Origin: Streptomyces sp. CA-278952
GTDB lineage: Bacteria > Actinomycetota > Actinomycetes > Streptomycetales > Streptomycetaceae
NCBI RefSeq assembly: GCF_028747205.1
Contig: NZ_CP112880.1
Location: 2,852,001 to 2,916,000 of the forward strand
Length of the DNA stretch: 64,000 nucleotides
Reading direction: 5' to 3'
Below the pieces are notes generated by a model, which worked only from the letters and a program-made list of their open reading frames with translations, had not been told where the DNA came from and searched no databases. Of the stretch, positions 34,339 through 42,734 are shown one piece after another; within the stretch, counting starts at the first letter, position 1; the number at the start of each line of letters is the position of its first letter. The position numbers and the translations under genes were made by a program.

Positions 34339-36732
34339 TCACGCCCGGCCCCGGGGGCGGGTGACGTGGTCCCGGCCGGCGGCGGACCTGGGCGCGGGCA
34401 GGCCGGGCGGGGCTGCCGGCTCCCCCAACGGGTCGGGCAGGCCGGTGAGTTCACGCAGCCGGGCGAGGTTGTCCCGGGTCACCGACCAGAGCAGGCCCTG
34501 CCGGTCGTGGACGTCGGCCACCGCCGCCGGGTGGTCGGCCAGCACCGCGCGGGCCCGTTCCGCGAGCCGGGCGCCGAGGGCGCGCTCGTGGACGGAGACG
34601 CCCCAGTCGGGCCGGTCGATGTCGGCCAGGAAGTACGCCAGTTTGGGGTGCGAGACCAGGCTGATGACGGGGGTGCCGCAGCCGAAGGGGATCATCCCGG
34701 CGTGCCCCCGCATCCCGATCACCAGCCGGGTGCGCCGGTAGAGGTCCCGAATGGCGTCGTTGGAGAGCAGGTACAGGGGGTCCACGGGGAGCGTGAGGCC
34801 GTGCTCCCGGCGCAGGTCGTCGACGAAGCGTTCGTCGGCGGGCATGTGCGCGGCGTAACGGACCTCCGCCGACGCGGACACGGCCCGGATCGCGGCGGCC
34901 ATCTCCGCGAGGAAGTGGCTGTAGTCGTGGCCGAAGCGGAGCCCGGCCCGGTCGTAGGCGCAGTTGACGAGCACGGTGTCCTCGCGCTCCGCCGGTTCGG
35001 CGAGGCGCGGGTCCAGGTGGCGGGCGACCGTGGTGGGGCAGGGCTGGTAGCGCACCTTCTCGCGCAGCGACTCGGGCAGCAGTTCCCTGACCCGGGCGAC
35101 GGAGCCGTGGTTGCGCAGCCCGAAGAACGCGGACCGCTCGACCAGGGCCCGCAGAGAGGCCGCGAACCGCTCGCGGCGGTAGCGCTGGCCGTCGAAGACG
35201 TTGTAGCCGACGGCGAAGACCGCCAGGGGGGCGGTGATCCGGGCGAGGACGTCGTCGGGGATGTTCCACTGCCAGCCGCTGTTGCCGTTGGGCGCGGTGT
35301 CGGGGAGGAAGAGCCCGCCGCCACCGACGATCACCGCCCGCCGGGCGTTGAGGCGTTCGAGAGCGGCCTCGTCGACCAGCAGGTGCGCGTGCTGCTGGTG
35401 CCAGCGGTCCGGGCCGGTGTCGGCGGTGAAACAGCTGCGGACCGCCTCGGGCAGCACCTTGTCGCCCGCGTTCTCCTCGCCGTCGGCGAACAGGGCGACA
35501 TGGGCGAGCTGTTCACCCGGGCGGGTGCTGACGGGCTCTCGCTCGGCTGCGGTCAGCTCGGACGTACGGGCGTACCAGGCGCGGCAGTTGGCGTCGGTCG
35601 GGTCGGTTTCCAGGCCCGCGAGCGCATAGCCCCGGGCGTCCTCGGTGCGGCCGAGCAGCCAGGCCAGCCGGGCCAGTTGGCCGAAGGCGCGGGGGGCGAA
35701 GTCCGGCGAGGCGGTGGCCAGCAGCAGGTGTGTCTCGGCCTCCTCGTACCGGGACAGCGCCATCAGGCAGACGCCGAGCGTCTCGTGGCAGCGCGGCAGG
35801 TCGGGACGGCCCGCGACGGCCTCGCCCAGCAGGGCGACGGCCCGGTCGTGGTGGCCGCGCCCCCGGTGGATCTCGGCGAGCTGCCGGACCAGGTCGATCG
35901 GCGGCCGGGGCCCGGAGGGGAACGGGAGCGCGAGGTGCAGCAGCAGGTCGGGGTGTCCGGTGCCGGGGAGGGCGAGGTAGGCGGCGCGGAACGCCTGGTC
36001 GTCCAGGTCGAAGCGCGCCCGGTCCGCGTGGGCGGGACCGGTACACGACGTGGGCACGTCGGCGAAGTTCAGGACGACGACGCCTTCGGGGACCGCCAGG
36101 TCGTCGCCGAGCCGCAGTGCCCGGAAGTCGTACCGGGAGTCCAGGGGTACGAGGCGGCTCTCCGGGATGTCCTGCGCGACGGCGGGCGGTACGGCATGGT
36201 CGAGGTCCTGGCGCTGGATCACCAGCAGCCCGTCGTCGGGGACGCCGCCGCGCGGGTCCGGGGGGCCGTCGGGCTCGGGGCGCGGCACGGCGGCCACGCC
36301 CGTACGGAGTCTCAGCAGGGCGTCGAGCCGGCCGAGGACGACCATGGCGGGGGTGAGGGCGACCACGGTGTCGTACCCGTCGACGCGGAACACGTCGTGG
36401 CGTCCGGCGGCCGGGCGCGGGAGCAGCCGGGGGTGCAGCCGGCGGGCGGCGTCGAAGGCGGTGTCCGGCAGACCGGGGTGCAGCACGACGAGGTCCTCGC
36501 AGAGCGCCGGGTTGGTCAGCGCGAGGCTGCGCAGGAGGGTGTGGAGTCCGGGCAGGTCGTCCGCGCCGGCGACGTGCACGGCGAAGGCGATCCGGCGCTT
36601 TCCGGTGACGGCGCGGCGGTCGTCGGCGGAGGCGGTCGTGGCAGTCGCGGAGGCGGGTTCGGCCGCCCTCGTGGAATCGGTCGTCGCGGCGGGCGTGGAG
36701 CCGGGCGTCGTCGCGGGGTCGGGGTGTGTCAT
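34339..36732 (-). CDS. Fusion: GT8-like domain, TPR repeats and polysaccharide pyruvyltransferase
   Basis: 797 residues. After a low-complexity start, residues 45-300 resemble a family 8-type sugar transferase (RRIAFAVHVAGADDLPGLHTLLRSL, VVALTPAMVVLGRLDALLRL in place of a DxD, GVVVLNFADVP). Residues 300-395 are TPR-like (LAEIHRGRGHHDRAVALLGEA, CLMALSRYEEAETHLLLA, RLAWLLGRTEDARGYALAGL). Residues 410-770 are a polysaccharide pyruvyltransferase (PF04230 type): HVALFADGEENAGDKVLPEAV, AVIVGGGGLFLPD, FGLRNHGSVARVREL, LVIGMRGHAGMIPFGCGTPVISL. It may both elongate the polymer and add pyruvate ketals. ATG 36732 overlaps the upstream stop by 4 nt. Confidence 0.85.
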   Translation of the reverse strand: MTHPDPATTPGSTPAATTDSTRAAEPASATATTASADDRRAVTGKRRIAFAVHVAGADDLPGLHTLLRSLALTNPALCEDLVVLHPGLPDTAFDAARRLHPRLLPRPAAGRHDVFRVDGYDTVVALTPAMVVLGRLDALLRLRTGVAAVPRPEPDGPPDPRGGVPDDGLLVIQRQDLDHAVPPAVAQDIPESRLVPLDSRYDFRALRLGDDLAVPEGVVVLNFADVPTSCTGPAHADRARFDLDDQAFRAAYLALPGTGHPDLLLHLALPFPSGPRPPIDLVRQLAEIHRGRGHHDRAVALLGEAVAGRPDLPRCHETLGVCLMALSRYEEAETHLLLATASPDFAPRAFGQLARLAWLLGRTEDARGYALAGLETDPTDANCRAWYARTSELTAAEREPVSTRPGEQLAHVALFADGEENAGDKVLPEAVRSCFTADTGPDRWHQQHAHLLVDEAALERLNARRAVIVGGGGLFLPDTAPNGNSGWQWNIPDDVLARITAPLAVFAVGYNVFDGQRYRRERFAASLRALVERSAFFGLRNHGSVARVRELLPESLREKVRYQPCPTTVARHLDPRLAEPAEREDTVLVNCAYDRAGLRFGHDYSHFLAEMAAAIRAVSASAEVRYAAHMPADERFVDDLRREHGLTLPVDPLYLLSNDAIRDLYRRTRLVIGMRGHAGMIPFGCGTPVISLVSHPKLAYFLADIDRPDWGVSVHERALGARLAERARAVLADHPAAVADVHDRQGLLWSVTRDNLARLRELTGLPDPLGEPAAPPGLPAPRSAAGRDHVTRPRGRA

Positions 36733-38132
36733 CGCAGGGTGATCCTCACCGCGGTGTCGTCCGTGCTCGCGGTCCGTGTCGTGACCCATTCCCGTTCGCG
36801 CGGGGACAGGACGGCCGGCCCTTCGAACCCGATGAGGTCCACCCGGGCGGGGGTGCCCAGGAAGTAGAGGAGTCGCAGCACGGTGTACGCGGTGCTCGCG
36901 GGTCCCGCGCCGCCGGGCTCCTCGCCGAGCAGCGCCGGGTCGTGCAGCGGGCGGCGCAGCGTGGCGTCGCCGACACGATCCTGGGCGCCGGGGACGAGCC
37001 GGCTGCGCAGGGCGAGCCGCCAGTGCGGGAGCGGGTCGCCGAAGACGAGCCGGGCGCCCGCCCGCCGGTCCCAGCGGGGGCCCTTCCACGGGCTGTCGCC
37101 GCGCAGGGTGCAGGCGTGCAGATCGGTGCGGGCGGCGGGGGCGGTGTGGCGCGGCTCGTCGCAGCGCACGACGAGGTCGTAGCCCTCGATCAGCGCGGCC
37201 AGCGGGCTGCCGGGCCGCCGCTCCTGCTCGGCGGTGCGCGGGGTGTCGGCGACCAGGCACACCGTGCGGCCCGCGACGAGCCGGCGCAGCCCGGGTACGC
37301 CGATGGGCTCGGCCCCGCCCAGCAGCGGGTCGCCCATCGGGTCGCGATCCGAGAGCCGGCGGTGCTCGGAGTAGAGCGCGGCGAGCCGGCGCACCGCCGG
37401 GTCCCCGGCCCCGTGTTCGGCGGTCCGGAGCCGGACGAGGTCGGTGAAGGCGGCGCGGGCCTCGGCGGCGGGCAGGTGGCGCGACAGGCGGACGGCGGCG
37501 CGGGAAGCCTCCGTGTCCGCGCCGGACGCCTCCGTGTCCGCGCAGGTCGCCTCCGTAACCGCGCCGGTCGCCTCCGTGTCGGGGGCCCCCGACCGGAACA
37601 GCGTCAGCGCCTCGTCGATGCGGTCGCCGGCGGCGCGGAGGGTGGCGATCCGGCGTTCGACGTCGCGGGAGGCGGCGGTGTTCTGCTGGAGCGCGAGGTG
37701 GCGTTCGTACGCGGTGATCGCCTCCTCGCCCCGGCCGAGCGCGTCCAGGGCGCTGCCGCGCAGCCGCCAGGCGCCCTTGGAGCGGGTGCGCACGGCGGTC
37801 GCCTCGTCGGCGAGGGCCAGGGCGAGGCGGGCCTCGGCCTCACCCCCGCTGTCCAGCGCCTGCTGCCCGGTCCGCAGCAGCGCGTCGAACGCGTCGGCGC
37901 CCGGGGTGGAGCACGCGGTGGTCAGGGCGCCGATCGACGCGATGAGCCGGGTGCGCCGGACGTCGGTGAGGGGACCGGCGGCGGCGAGGGCGGCGAGGTG
38001 GTCCCCACAGAGCCGCAGGGCGGCCAGGAGCGCCGGGTCCGGTCCGCCGCCGGGGCGCCCCTGGGCCGGTGTTCCCGGCCGTCCCGCCAGGGCACGTACT
38101 GACGTGAGCAGCCCGGTGAGGGTCTGGCCCAT
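36729..38132 (-). CDS. TPR-like protein with GT29/sialyltransferase-like C-terminal domain
   Basis: 467 residues. Residues 1-200 are helical and TPR-like (DEATAVRTRSKGAWRLRGSALDALGRGEEAITAYERHLAL). Residues 180-207 are four copies of a seven-residue Asp/Thr/Glu/Ala repeat acting as a linker. Residues 280-467 contain RTVCLVADTP...YDLVVRCDEPRH...RTDLHACTLRGD and VDLIGFEG. The G-x-x-x-V-x-D/N-x-P plus V-R-x-[DN] arrangement recalls bacterial GT29/sialyltransferase-type proteins, but the match is distant. It is first of a coupled unit with the GT8-TPR-pyruvyltransferase fusion, so the two TPR parts may hold them in one complex. Start ATG 38132 follows GGCGGAA. Confidence 0.6.
   Translation of the reverse strand: MGQTLTGLLTSVRALAGRPGTPAQGRPGGGPDPALLAALRLCGDHLAALAAAGPLTDVRRTRLIASIGALTTACSTPGADAFDALLRTGQQALDSGGEAEARLALALADEATAVRTRSKGAWRLRGSALDALGRGEEAITAYERHLALQQNTAASRDVERRIATLRAAGDRIDEALTLFRSGAPDTEATGAVTEATCADTEASGADTEASRAAVRLSRHLPAAEARAAFTDLVRLRTAEHGAGDPAVRRLAALYSEHRRLSDRDPMGDPLLGGAEPIGVPGLRRLVAGRTVCLVADTPRTAEQERRPGSPLAALIEGYDLVVRCDEPRHTAPAARTDLHACTLRGDSPWKGPRWDRRAGARLVFGDPLPHWRLALRSRLVPGAQDRVGDATLRRPLHDPALLGEEPGGAGPASTAYTVLRLLYFLGTPARVDLIGFEGPAVLSPREREWVTTRTASTDDTAVRITLR
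37507..37590. repeat. 21-nt tandem repeat, four copies, in frame
   Basis: Four units starting GCCTCCGTGTCCGCGC (plus strand) lie head to tail in the linker of the TPR-GT29-like gene, each coding seven residues of the type GADTEAS. Unit length and copy number equal those of the repeat at 32762 although the sequences differ. Confidence 0.8.
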
Positions 38133-38226
38133 GCTCGTTCCGCCGTTCTGTGAGTCGGGCTGAGGGTCGGGCCGAGGGTCGGGCCGAGGGTCGGACGCCG
38201 ACCCGGGTCCGCGCCCCGGCCCCGGG

Positions 38227-39609
38227 TCAGAGGCCCAGGGTGCTGCGGGTGCGCCGTACGGTGCGGCGCAGCCGGACCGCCGCTCCCCGGGGGCCGCCGC
38301 CGGGCAGGGTGAGGCTCTGGAGGCGGCGGCGTTTGAAGTAGTGCTGGGTCGTGGGGTCGAGCCGCTCCCGCAGCCAGGCCTCGGCGTCGGGGCGCAGCCC
38401 GGGGTTGAGCTTGGCCTGCATGCAGTAGCCGACGGTCCGTACCAGCGGGGCGAGGGTGTCCGGCGCGGTGCGCGGCAGCAGGGGGACGGCTCCGGCACCG
38501 TGCGCGTCCAGGTCGGGCACAAGGTGGTCGGTGATCGTCAGCGGGACGCGGTTGCTGTTCTCGTACGGGGTGATGCGGTCGAGCACCAGGCGGGTGCCGA
38601 CGCGGGCGACGGGGATGCCGTAGTAGGCGGCGGCGGTGAACATCGCGGTGGAGAAGCACCCCACGACCAGGGCGGGCGCGCACCGCTCGTACAGCGTCTC
38701 CGCGAGCAGCGGGCCGTCCAGGGTGGTGAGCCGTACGCCGGCCTCGGCGGCGGCCTCGTCCAGGGCGCGGGAGTAACTGGCCGGGGCGGTGGGGTGCGGC
38801 TTGAAGAGGATGGAGGTGTGCCCGGCGCGGGCCGCTCCGCGCAACATCCGCACGTGCAGGTCCTCTTCCTCCTCCGCGGTGAGGATGGTGAGGGCGGCGA
38901 GGTACTGGCCGAGAAGCATCGCGGTGGGGGCGGCGGCCTCGGCGGCGGCGAGCTGCTTGTCCCCGTCGGCCGCGGCGGCGATCTCGGAGAGGACGGCGCG
39001 GAAGGCGTCGTCGGGGACGAGTTCGGGTTCGACGCCGGCCTCGGCGAGGAGGAGCGGGCGCAGCCCGGTGACCAGGTCGAGGTGGAGGACGCGCCGGATG
39101 CGGCAGGCGATGGACTGGGGCAGCCGGTTGCGGGTGGGGCCGTAGCTCATCAGGCCGTCGGCGTAGACGTGGACGGCGCTCTCGGAGAAGATCGCGGCCA
39201 GCGCGCGGGCCGGGTTGACCTGGATGGACTCGACGGCCAGGTCGACGGGGGCGTCGGGGGCGATGTCCCAGGCCAGGCGGAAGGCCCGCTGCCACAGGAC
39301 GGTCTCCTCGGAGCGGGGGCCCCAGCCGCTGGGGTGGTGCGGGCTGATCGCCTCGTTCCAGTCGACGACGGCGTCGAAGCGGGCGGCGAGGGAGCCGTAA
39401 CCGCGCATCTCCTCCAGGCGCAGGGCCGTTTCGGGGACGGCCGCGTTGTTGGAAACCAGCAGGATGCGGTGGCTGTCGGTGGCCCGGCCGAACTGTCCGG
39501 CGTCGAGCGCGGCGGCGAGGGTGGCCACCCCGTACAAGGTGGACACCTGGAAGATCTGGGTGCGCGGGGGCGTACGTACGGACGTGGGTACGGGTGTGGG
39601 TCCGGGCAT
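38227..39609 (-). CDS. Polysialyltransferase-like glycosyltransferase (module 2)
   Basis: 460 residues of the capsule polysialyltransferase type. Landmarks are TQIFQVSTLYGVATLAAALDAG, VDLAVESIQVNPARALAAIF, VHVYADGLMSYGPTRN, ILFKPHPTAPASY (the KPHP motif of CMP-sialic-acid-binding GT-B enzymes), LVVGCFSTAMFTAAAYYGIPVARVGTRLV and the tail YFKRRRLQSLTLPGG. It is the sister of the 31700 protein but keeps the KPHP motif, so this copy looks more likely to be active on a nonulosonate donor. ATG 39609 lies 3 nt after the GT2 stop. The GT2-polysialyltransferase pair here mirrors the pair at 30714-33097 on the other strand. Confidence 0.85.
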   Translation of the reverse strand: MPGPTPVPTSVRTPPRTQIFQVSTLYGVATLAAALDAGQFGRATDSHRILLVSNNAAVPETALRLEEMRGYGSLAARFDAVVDWNEAISPHHPSGWGPRSEETVLWQRAFRLAWDIAPDAPVDLAVESIQVNPARALAAIFSESAVHVYADGLMSYGPTRNRLPQSIACRIRRVLHLDLVTGLRPLLLAEAGVEPELVPDDAFRAVLSEIAAAADGDKQLAAAEAAAPTAMLLGQYLAALTILTAEEEEDLHVRMLRGAARAGHTSILFKPHPTAPASYSRALDEAAAEAGVRLTTLDGPLLAETLYERCAPALVVGCFSTAMFTAAAYYGIPVARVGTRLVLDRITPYENSNRVPLTITDHLVPDLDAHGAGAVPLLPRTAPDTLAPLVRTVGYCMQAKLNPGLRPDAEAWLRERLDPTTQHYFKRRRLQSLTLPGGGPRGAAVRLRRTVRRTRSTLGL

Positions 39610-39612
39610 CGG

Positions 39613-40578
39613 TCAGGCGGCCTTCTGCTTGGTGCGCAGACGGCTGAGGAGCGTGCCGCGCTTGTCGTCGATCATCGTCAGGGTGCGGTCGAGCACGTCC
39701 TGCGGCATCCGGTGCAGTGCGGCGGCCGACTCGGAGCGCAGCCGCCGGGCGGTGGCGGGCTCGTAGTCGTCGGCCTTCTCGTTGTGGAAGGCGATCATCG
39801 CGCAGTAGGTGCGGACGGCCTTGGGCAGCAGGGTCTTCGCGTCCCGGTCCGTGCGCAGCTGGTCGAGCAGCGTGTCGTAGGCGGGGAAGAAGTCGAGCTG
39901 GCGGGCGTCCTTGATCTGGGTCAGGGAGGTGGTGACCCCGCGCCGGTAGAAGATGCCGTACAGCCCGAGCGCCGCGTAGGTGCGGGCGCGCAGATGGAGC
40001 TGCCAGATCCACAGCCGGTCCTCGGCGGTGCGCAATTCGGTGGCGAAGCGCTGGGCGCCGTCGGCGAAGAGCCGCCGGTGGTAGATCCCGGCCCAGACGA
40101 ACGGGTAGTCGACCATGGTCTCGCGCTCGGGCGCCCCGATCCCGTCGCGGGGGTCCAGCAGGGCGTCCCGGAGGGGCGCGGGGGCGCGCCGCACGACGCG
40201 GGTGGTACCGGTGGACTGGACGTGGTCGGTGCGGGCGAAGTCGCAGTCGAGGTCCTGGGCGGCGCGCACGAGCCGGTCCAGATGGCCGGGGGCGTACCAG
40301 TCGTCGCCGTCGAGGAAGGTGAGGTAGTCGCCCTCGGCCGCGTCGATGCCGCTGTTGCGGGCGGCCGCGATGCCGACGTTCGTACCGTGTCTGATCACCC
40401 GGGCGCGCGGCAGCCGCTCGGCCCAGTGGTCGACGATGTCCTGCGTGCCGTCGGTGGACGCGTCATCGACCAGCAGGAACTCGATGTCCGGGTCCGCGTT
40501 GCGGGCCAGGCTGCCCAGCGTGGTCGGAGCGTAGGGCGCGACATTGTGGAGCGGTACGACAACGGACAGTTTCGGCAC
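39613..40578 (-). CDS. Family 2 glycosyltransferase (module 2)
   Basis: 321 residues. GTG 40578 follows AAGGCGAGGG. GT-A motifs are LSVVVPLHNVAPYAPTTL, EFLLVDDASTDGT, NVGIAAARNSGIDAAEGDYLTFLDGDDWY. It then shares RTAEDRLWIWQLHLRA, FYRRGVTTSLTQIKDARQLDFFPAYD and KAVRTYCAMIAFHNEK with its relative at 30714. It is the first gene of the second module and is preceded by the same kind of GTTCACC repeats at the same 22-bp spacing. It likely builds part of the glycopolymer backbone. Confidence 0.88.
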   Translation of the reverse strand: MPKLSVVVPLHNVAPYAPTTLGSLARNADPDIEFLLVDDASTDGTQDIVDHWAERLPRARVIRHGTNVGIAAARNSGIDAAEGDYLTFLDGDDWYAPGHLDRLVRAAQDLDCDFARTDHVQSTGTTRVVRRAPAPLRDALLDPRDGIGAPERETMVDYPFVWAGIYHRRLFADGAQRFATELRTAEDRLWIWQLHLRARTYAALGLYGIFYRRGVTTSLTQIKDARQLDFFPAYDTLLDQLRTDRDAKTLLPKAVRTYCAMIAFHNEKADDYEPATARRLRSESAAALHRMPQDVLDRTLTMIDDKRGTLLSRLRTKQKAA

Positions 40579-40631
40579 GCGTGCCCTCGCCTTCGATCAT
40601 GGTCCCGACAACCTAGTGAGGCGGCGGGAGG

Positions 40632-40664
40632 ATCGGGTGACGCCCGCCACGACAGCGGGTGAAC
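40632..40664 (-). promoter_or_regulatory. PhoP-box-like direct repeats upstream of the second GT module
   Basis: On the minus strand GTTCACCCGCT (40664-40654) and CGTCACCCGAT (40642-40632) are spaced 22 bp apart, ending 53 nt before the GT2 start. Spacing, core and location match the pair upstream of the first module. Confidence 0.6.
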
Positions 40665-40749
40665 TCTGCGCGTCCGCGGAATGACCGGGCACGCGCACGA
40701 CGTCGGGGAAGGCCGGACACGAAAGGCAGGGCACCGCTGAGGGCCGGAG

Positions 40750-41451
40750 CTACACGCTGCTGAACGAGAGCTTGGCTGCGAACCCGAGGAACAGGACACC
40801 CGCCGCGGAAGTGGCCCCCGCCGACAGTCGCTTACGGCGTCGGAAGGCGGCGGCCAGGCGGGTGCCGCCGAAGATCAGCACCGAGAGGTACGCGAAGCTG
40901 GCGAGCTGGAGCAGCGTGCCGAGCACCAGGAACGACAGCGCCGGGTAGGCATAGCCCGGGTCGACGAACTGGACGAAGAAGGAGATCAGGAACAGGATCG
41001 CCTTCGGGTTGATCAGGCTGACCACCAAGGCCCGGCGGTAGGGCCTCTCCACGGGCGCCGTCGCCCCGGCCGTCCCGGAAGCCCCGGCCGCTCCGGAAGT
41101 CCCGGCGGCGTCCACCGTCTCCGCCAGTTCGGCGGTACGCCGGTGCCGCTCGCGCCACAGCGACACGGCCGCCCGCAGCATCCCGATGGCCATCCAGGTC
41201 AGATAGGCCGCGCCCGCGTACTTGACGATCGCGAAGAGCAGGGGCGTGGTCTGGAGCAGGGACGCGGCGCCGAGCGCGGAGAGCGTCATCAGGATGGCGT
41301 CCCCGGTCCAGACCCCCGCGGCGGCCGAATAGCCGGTGCGCACGCCCCGACGGGCGGCGACGGAGAGCACGTACAGCGAGTTCGGCCCCGGCAGAAGAAC
41401 GATCAGCGCCAGACCGGCGAGATAGGTCGGAAGATCGGTGACACCCAGCAT
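40750..41451 (-). CDS. LysE/RhtB family amino-acid exporter (LeuE-like)
   Basis: 233 residues with six predicted spans. LPTYLAGLALIVLLPGPNSLYVLSVAARRGVRTGYSAAAGV carries the family signature (P-G-P-N...G-x-R-x-G-x-x-x-A-x-G). INPKAILFLISFFVQFVDP in the second half is the other conserved element. The central cytosolic loop (about 115-145) holds an Ala/Gly/Thr-rich low-complexity stretch. ATG 41451 is chosen because it begins right before the first span; an upstream GTG at 41499 would add 16 residues without a ribosome site. It exports an amino acid or related solute and has no evident link with its neighbours. Confidence 0.9.
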   Translation of the reverse strand: MLGVTDLPTYLAGLALIVLLPGPNSLYVLSVAARRGVRTGYSAAAGVWTGDAILMTLSALGAASLLQTTPLLFAIVKYAGAAYLTWMAIGMLRAAVSLWRERHRRTAELAETVDAAGTSGAAGASGTAGATAPVERPYRRALVVSLINPKAILFLISFFVQFVDPGYAYPALSFLVLGTLLQLASFAYLSVLIFGGTRLAAAFRRRKRLSAGATSAAGVLFLGFAAKLSFSSV

Positions 41452-41690
41452 GGACGGAGTCTCGCACGCCCGTACGGGGTGTCGTCCAGAGGGTTTCACC
41501 AGGCGGTATCGGCGGCCCGACGCCGCCCGGGAGACGGGCGCCGTGCGCGCCGGACCCGGCCATGATCCGCTGGGCGACCTCTCGGGGGGCTGGACGCGCG
41601 GCCGGGGTCCGACGGAGGATTCGGTGACCGGGCCGGACGGGAATCCCGTACAGGAGGCGCCGGGCAGGCGGTGAGCCAGGGGGACCGAGC

Positions 41691-42734
41691 ATGGCGGGCA
41701 CGAACAACGGGTGGGACGGCCGGGGAGCGAGCGACACGGCGGGCGGGACGCGGTCGTCGGAAGCGATGACCGGACCGGGTCCGGGGCCGGACTCGGCCGC
41801 CGGGCGGTGTGCGGGCGGAAAGCCCCGGGGGCGTCGCGTCACCGCCGCTTCCCTCGTCGCGCTGGCGGCCCTCGCGACAGGATGCGAGCCCGGGAGCGCC
41901 GAAGGGGCACAGGACGTGCCGCCGCCGGCGCGGGCCACGCAGGCGGCCGCGCCGACCCCGAGCCCCTTCCTCACGGCCCCCGCCCCCGCGACCGAGGACG
42001 CGAAGCCACGCACCGCACCCAGTCCGTCGGCGTCCACCGCCGCCCCGGCCCCGGCCCCGACGAGGGCTCGGCCGGCCCCGGAGCCGAGCTCCGCACCGCC
42101 GCCGCGCGTCCTGATGCGTACGGGGTCCGAGAGCGACCAGGTGCGGGAACTCCAGGCCCGGCTCCGCCAGATCGGCCACTTCGGGCGCAATCCCACCGGC
42201 TACTACGGCTCCGTCACCGCCGACTCCGTACGGTCCTTTCAGGCCAAGCGGCGGCTGCCGGTCACCGGAAGCACCGACGCGGTCACCTGGCAGCGGCTGC
42301 TGGCCATGACCCGGGTGCCGACGGCCGCGGAGCTGGAGCCGCCGACCGAGCGGCCGGTGGCCGCGCCGGACGAACGGTGCCTGAAGGGCCGGGTCCTGTG
42401 CATCAGCAAGAGGAGCCGGACCCTGGCGTGGATGAACGACGGCAAGGTCGTCTCCGCGATGGACGTGCGCTTCGGCTCGGAGTACACGCCCACCCGGGAG
42501 GGCGTGTTCGAGGTGTTCTGGAAGTCCCGGGACCACGTGTCGACGCTCTACGACACCCCGATGCCGTACGCCCTGTTCTTCAGCGGCGGCCAGGCGGTCC
42601 ACTACTCCGCCGACTTCGCGGCCAACGGCTACGGCGGCGCCTCGCACGGCTGCGTCAACGTGCGGGACAAGAAGAAGGTCGCGGACCTGTTCGACCAGGT
42701 GAAGAACGGCGACAAGGTCGTCGTCTCCTGGTGA
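41691..42734 (+). CDS. Lipoprotein L,D-transpeptidase with peptidoglycan-binding domain
   Basis: 347 residues. ATG 41691 follows AGGGGGACC. An unusually long basic n-region precedes the hydrophobic core and lipobox LATGC, giving lipidated Cys65. A Pro/Ala-rich spacer (70-140) leads to a peptidoglycan-binding-1 domain (about 145-200, DQVRELQARLRQIGHF...YYGSVTADSVRSFQAKRRLPVTG). The YkuD domain (about 225-345) contains FFSGGQAVHYS and SHGCVNV with catalytic Cys321. It likely makes 3-3 cross-links in the wall from an outer-membrane-leaflet anchor. It differs from the soluble enzyme at 558 in its anchor and spacer. Confidence 0.92.
   Translation: MAGTNNGWDGRGASDTAGGTRSSEAMTGPGPGPDSAAGRCAGGKPRGRRVTAASLVALAALATGCEPGSAEGAQDVPPPARATQAAAPTPSPFLTAPAPATEDAKPRTAPSPSASTAAPAPAPTRARPAPEPSSAPPPRVLMRTGSESDQVRELQARLRQIGHFGRNPTGYYGSVTADSVRSFQAKRRLPVTGSTDAVTWQRLLAMTRVPTAAELEPPTERPVAAPDERCLKGRVLCISKRSRTLAWMNDGKVVSAMDVRFGSEYTPTREGVFEVFWKSRDHVSTLYDTPMPYALFFSGGQAVHYSADFAANGYGGASHGCVNVRDKKKVADLFDQVKNGDKVVVSW

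Noticed and set aside
40832..42196. A 454-residue minus-strand frame spanning the LysE exporter and the L,D-transpeptidase leader
   Set aside because: It is out of frame with both genes, without ribosome site or motifs.
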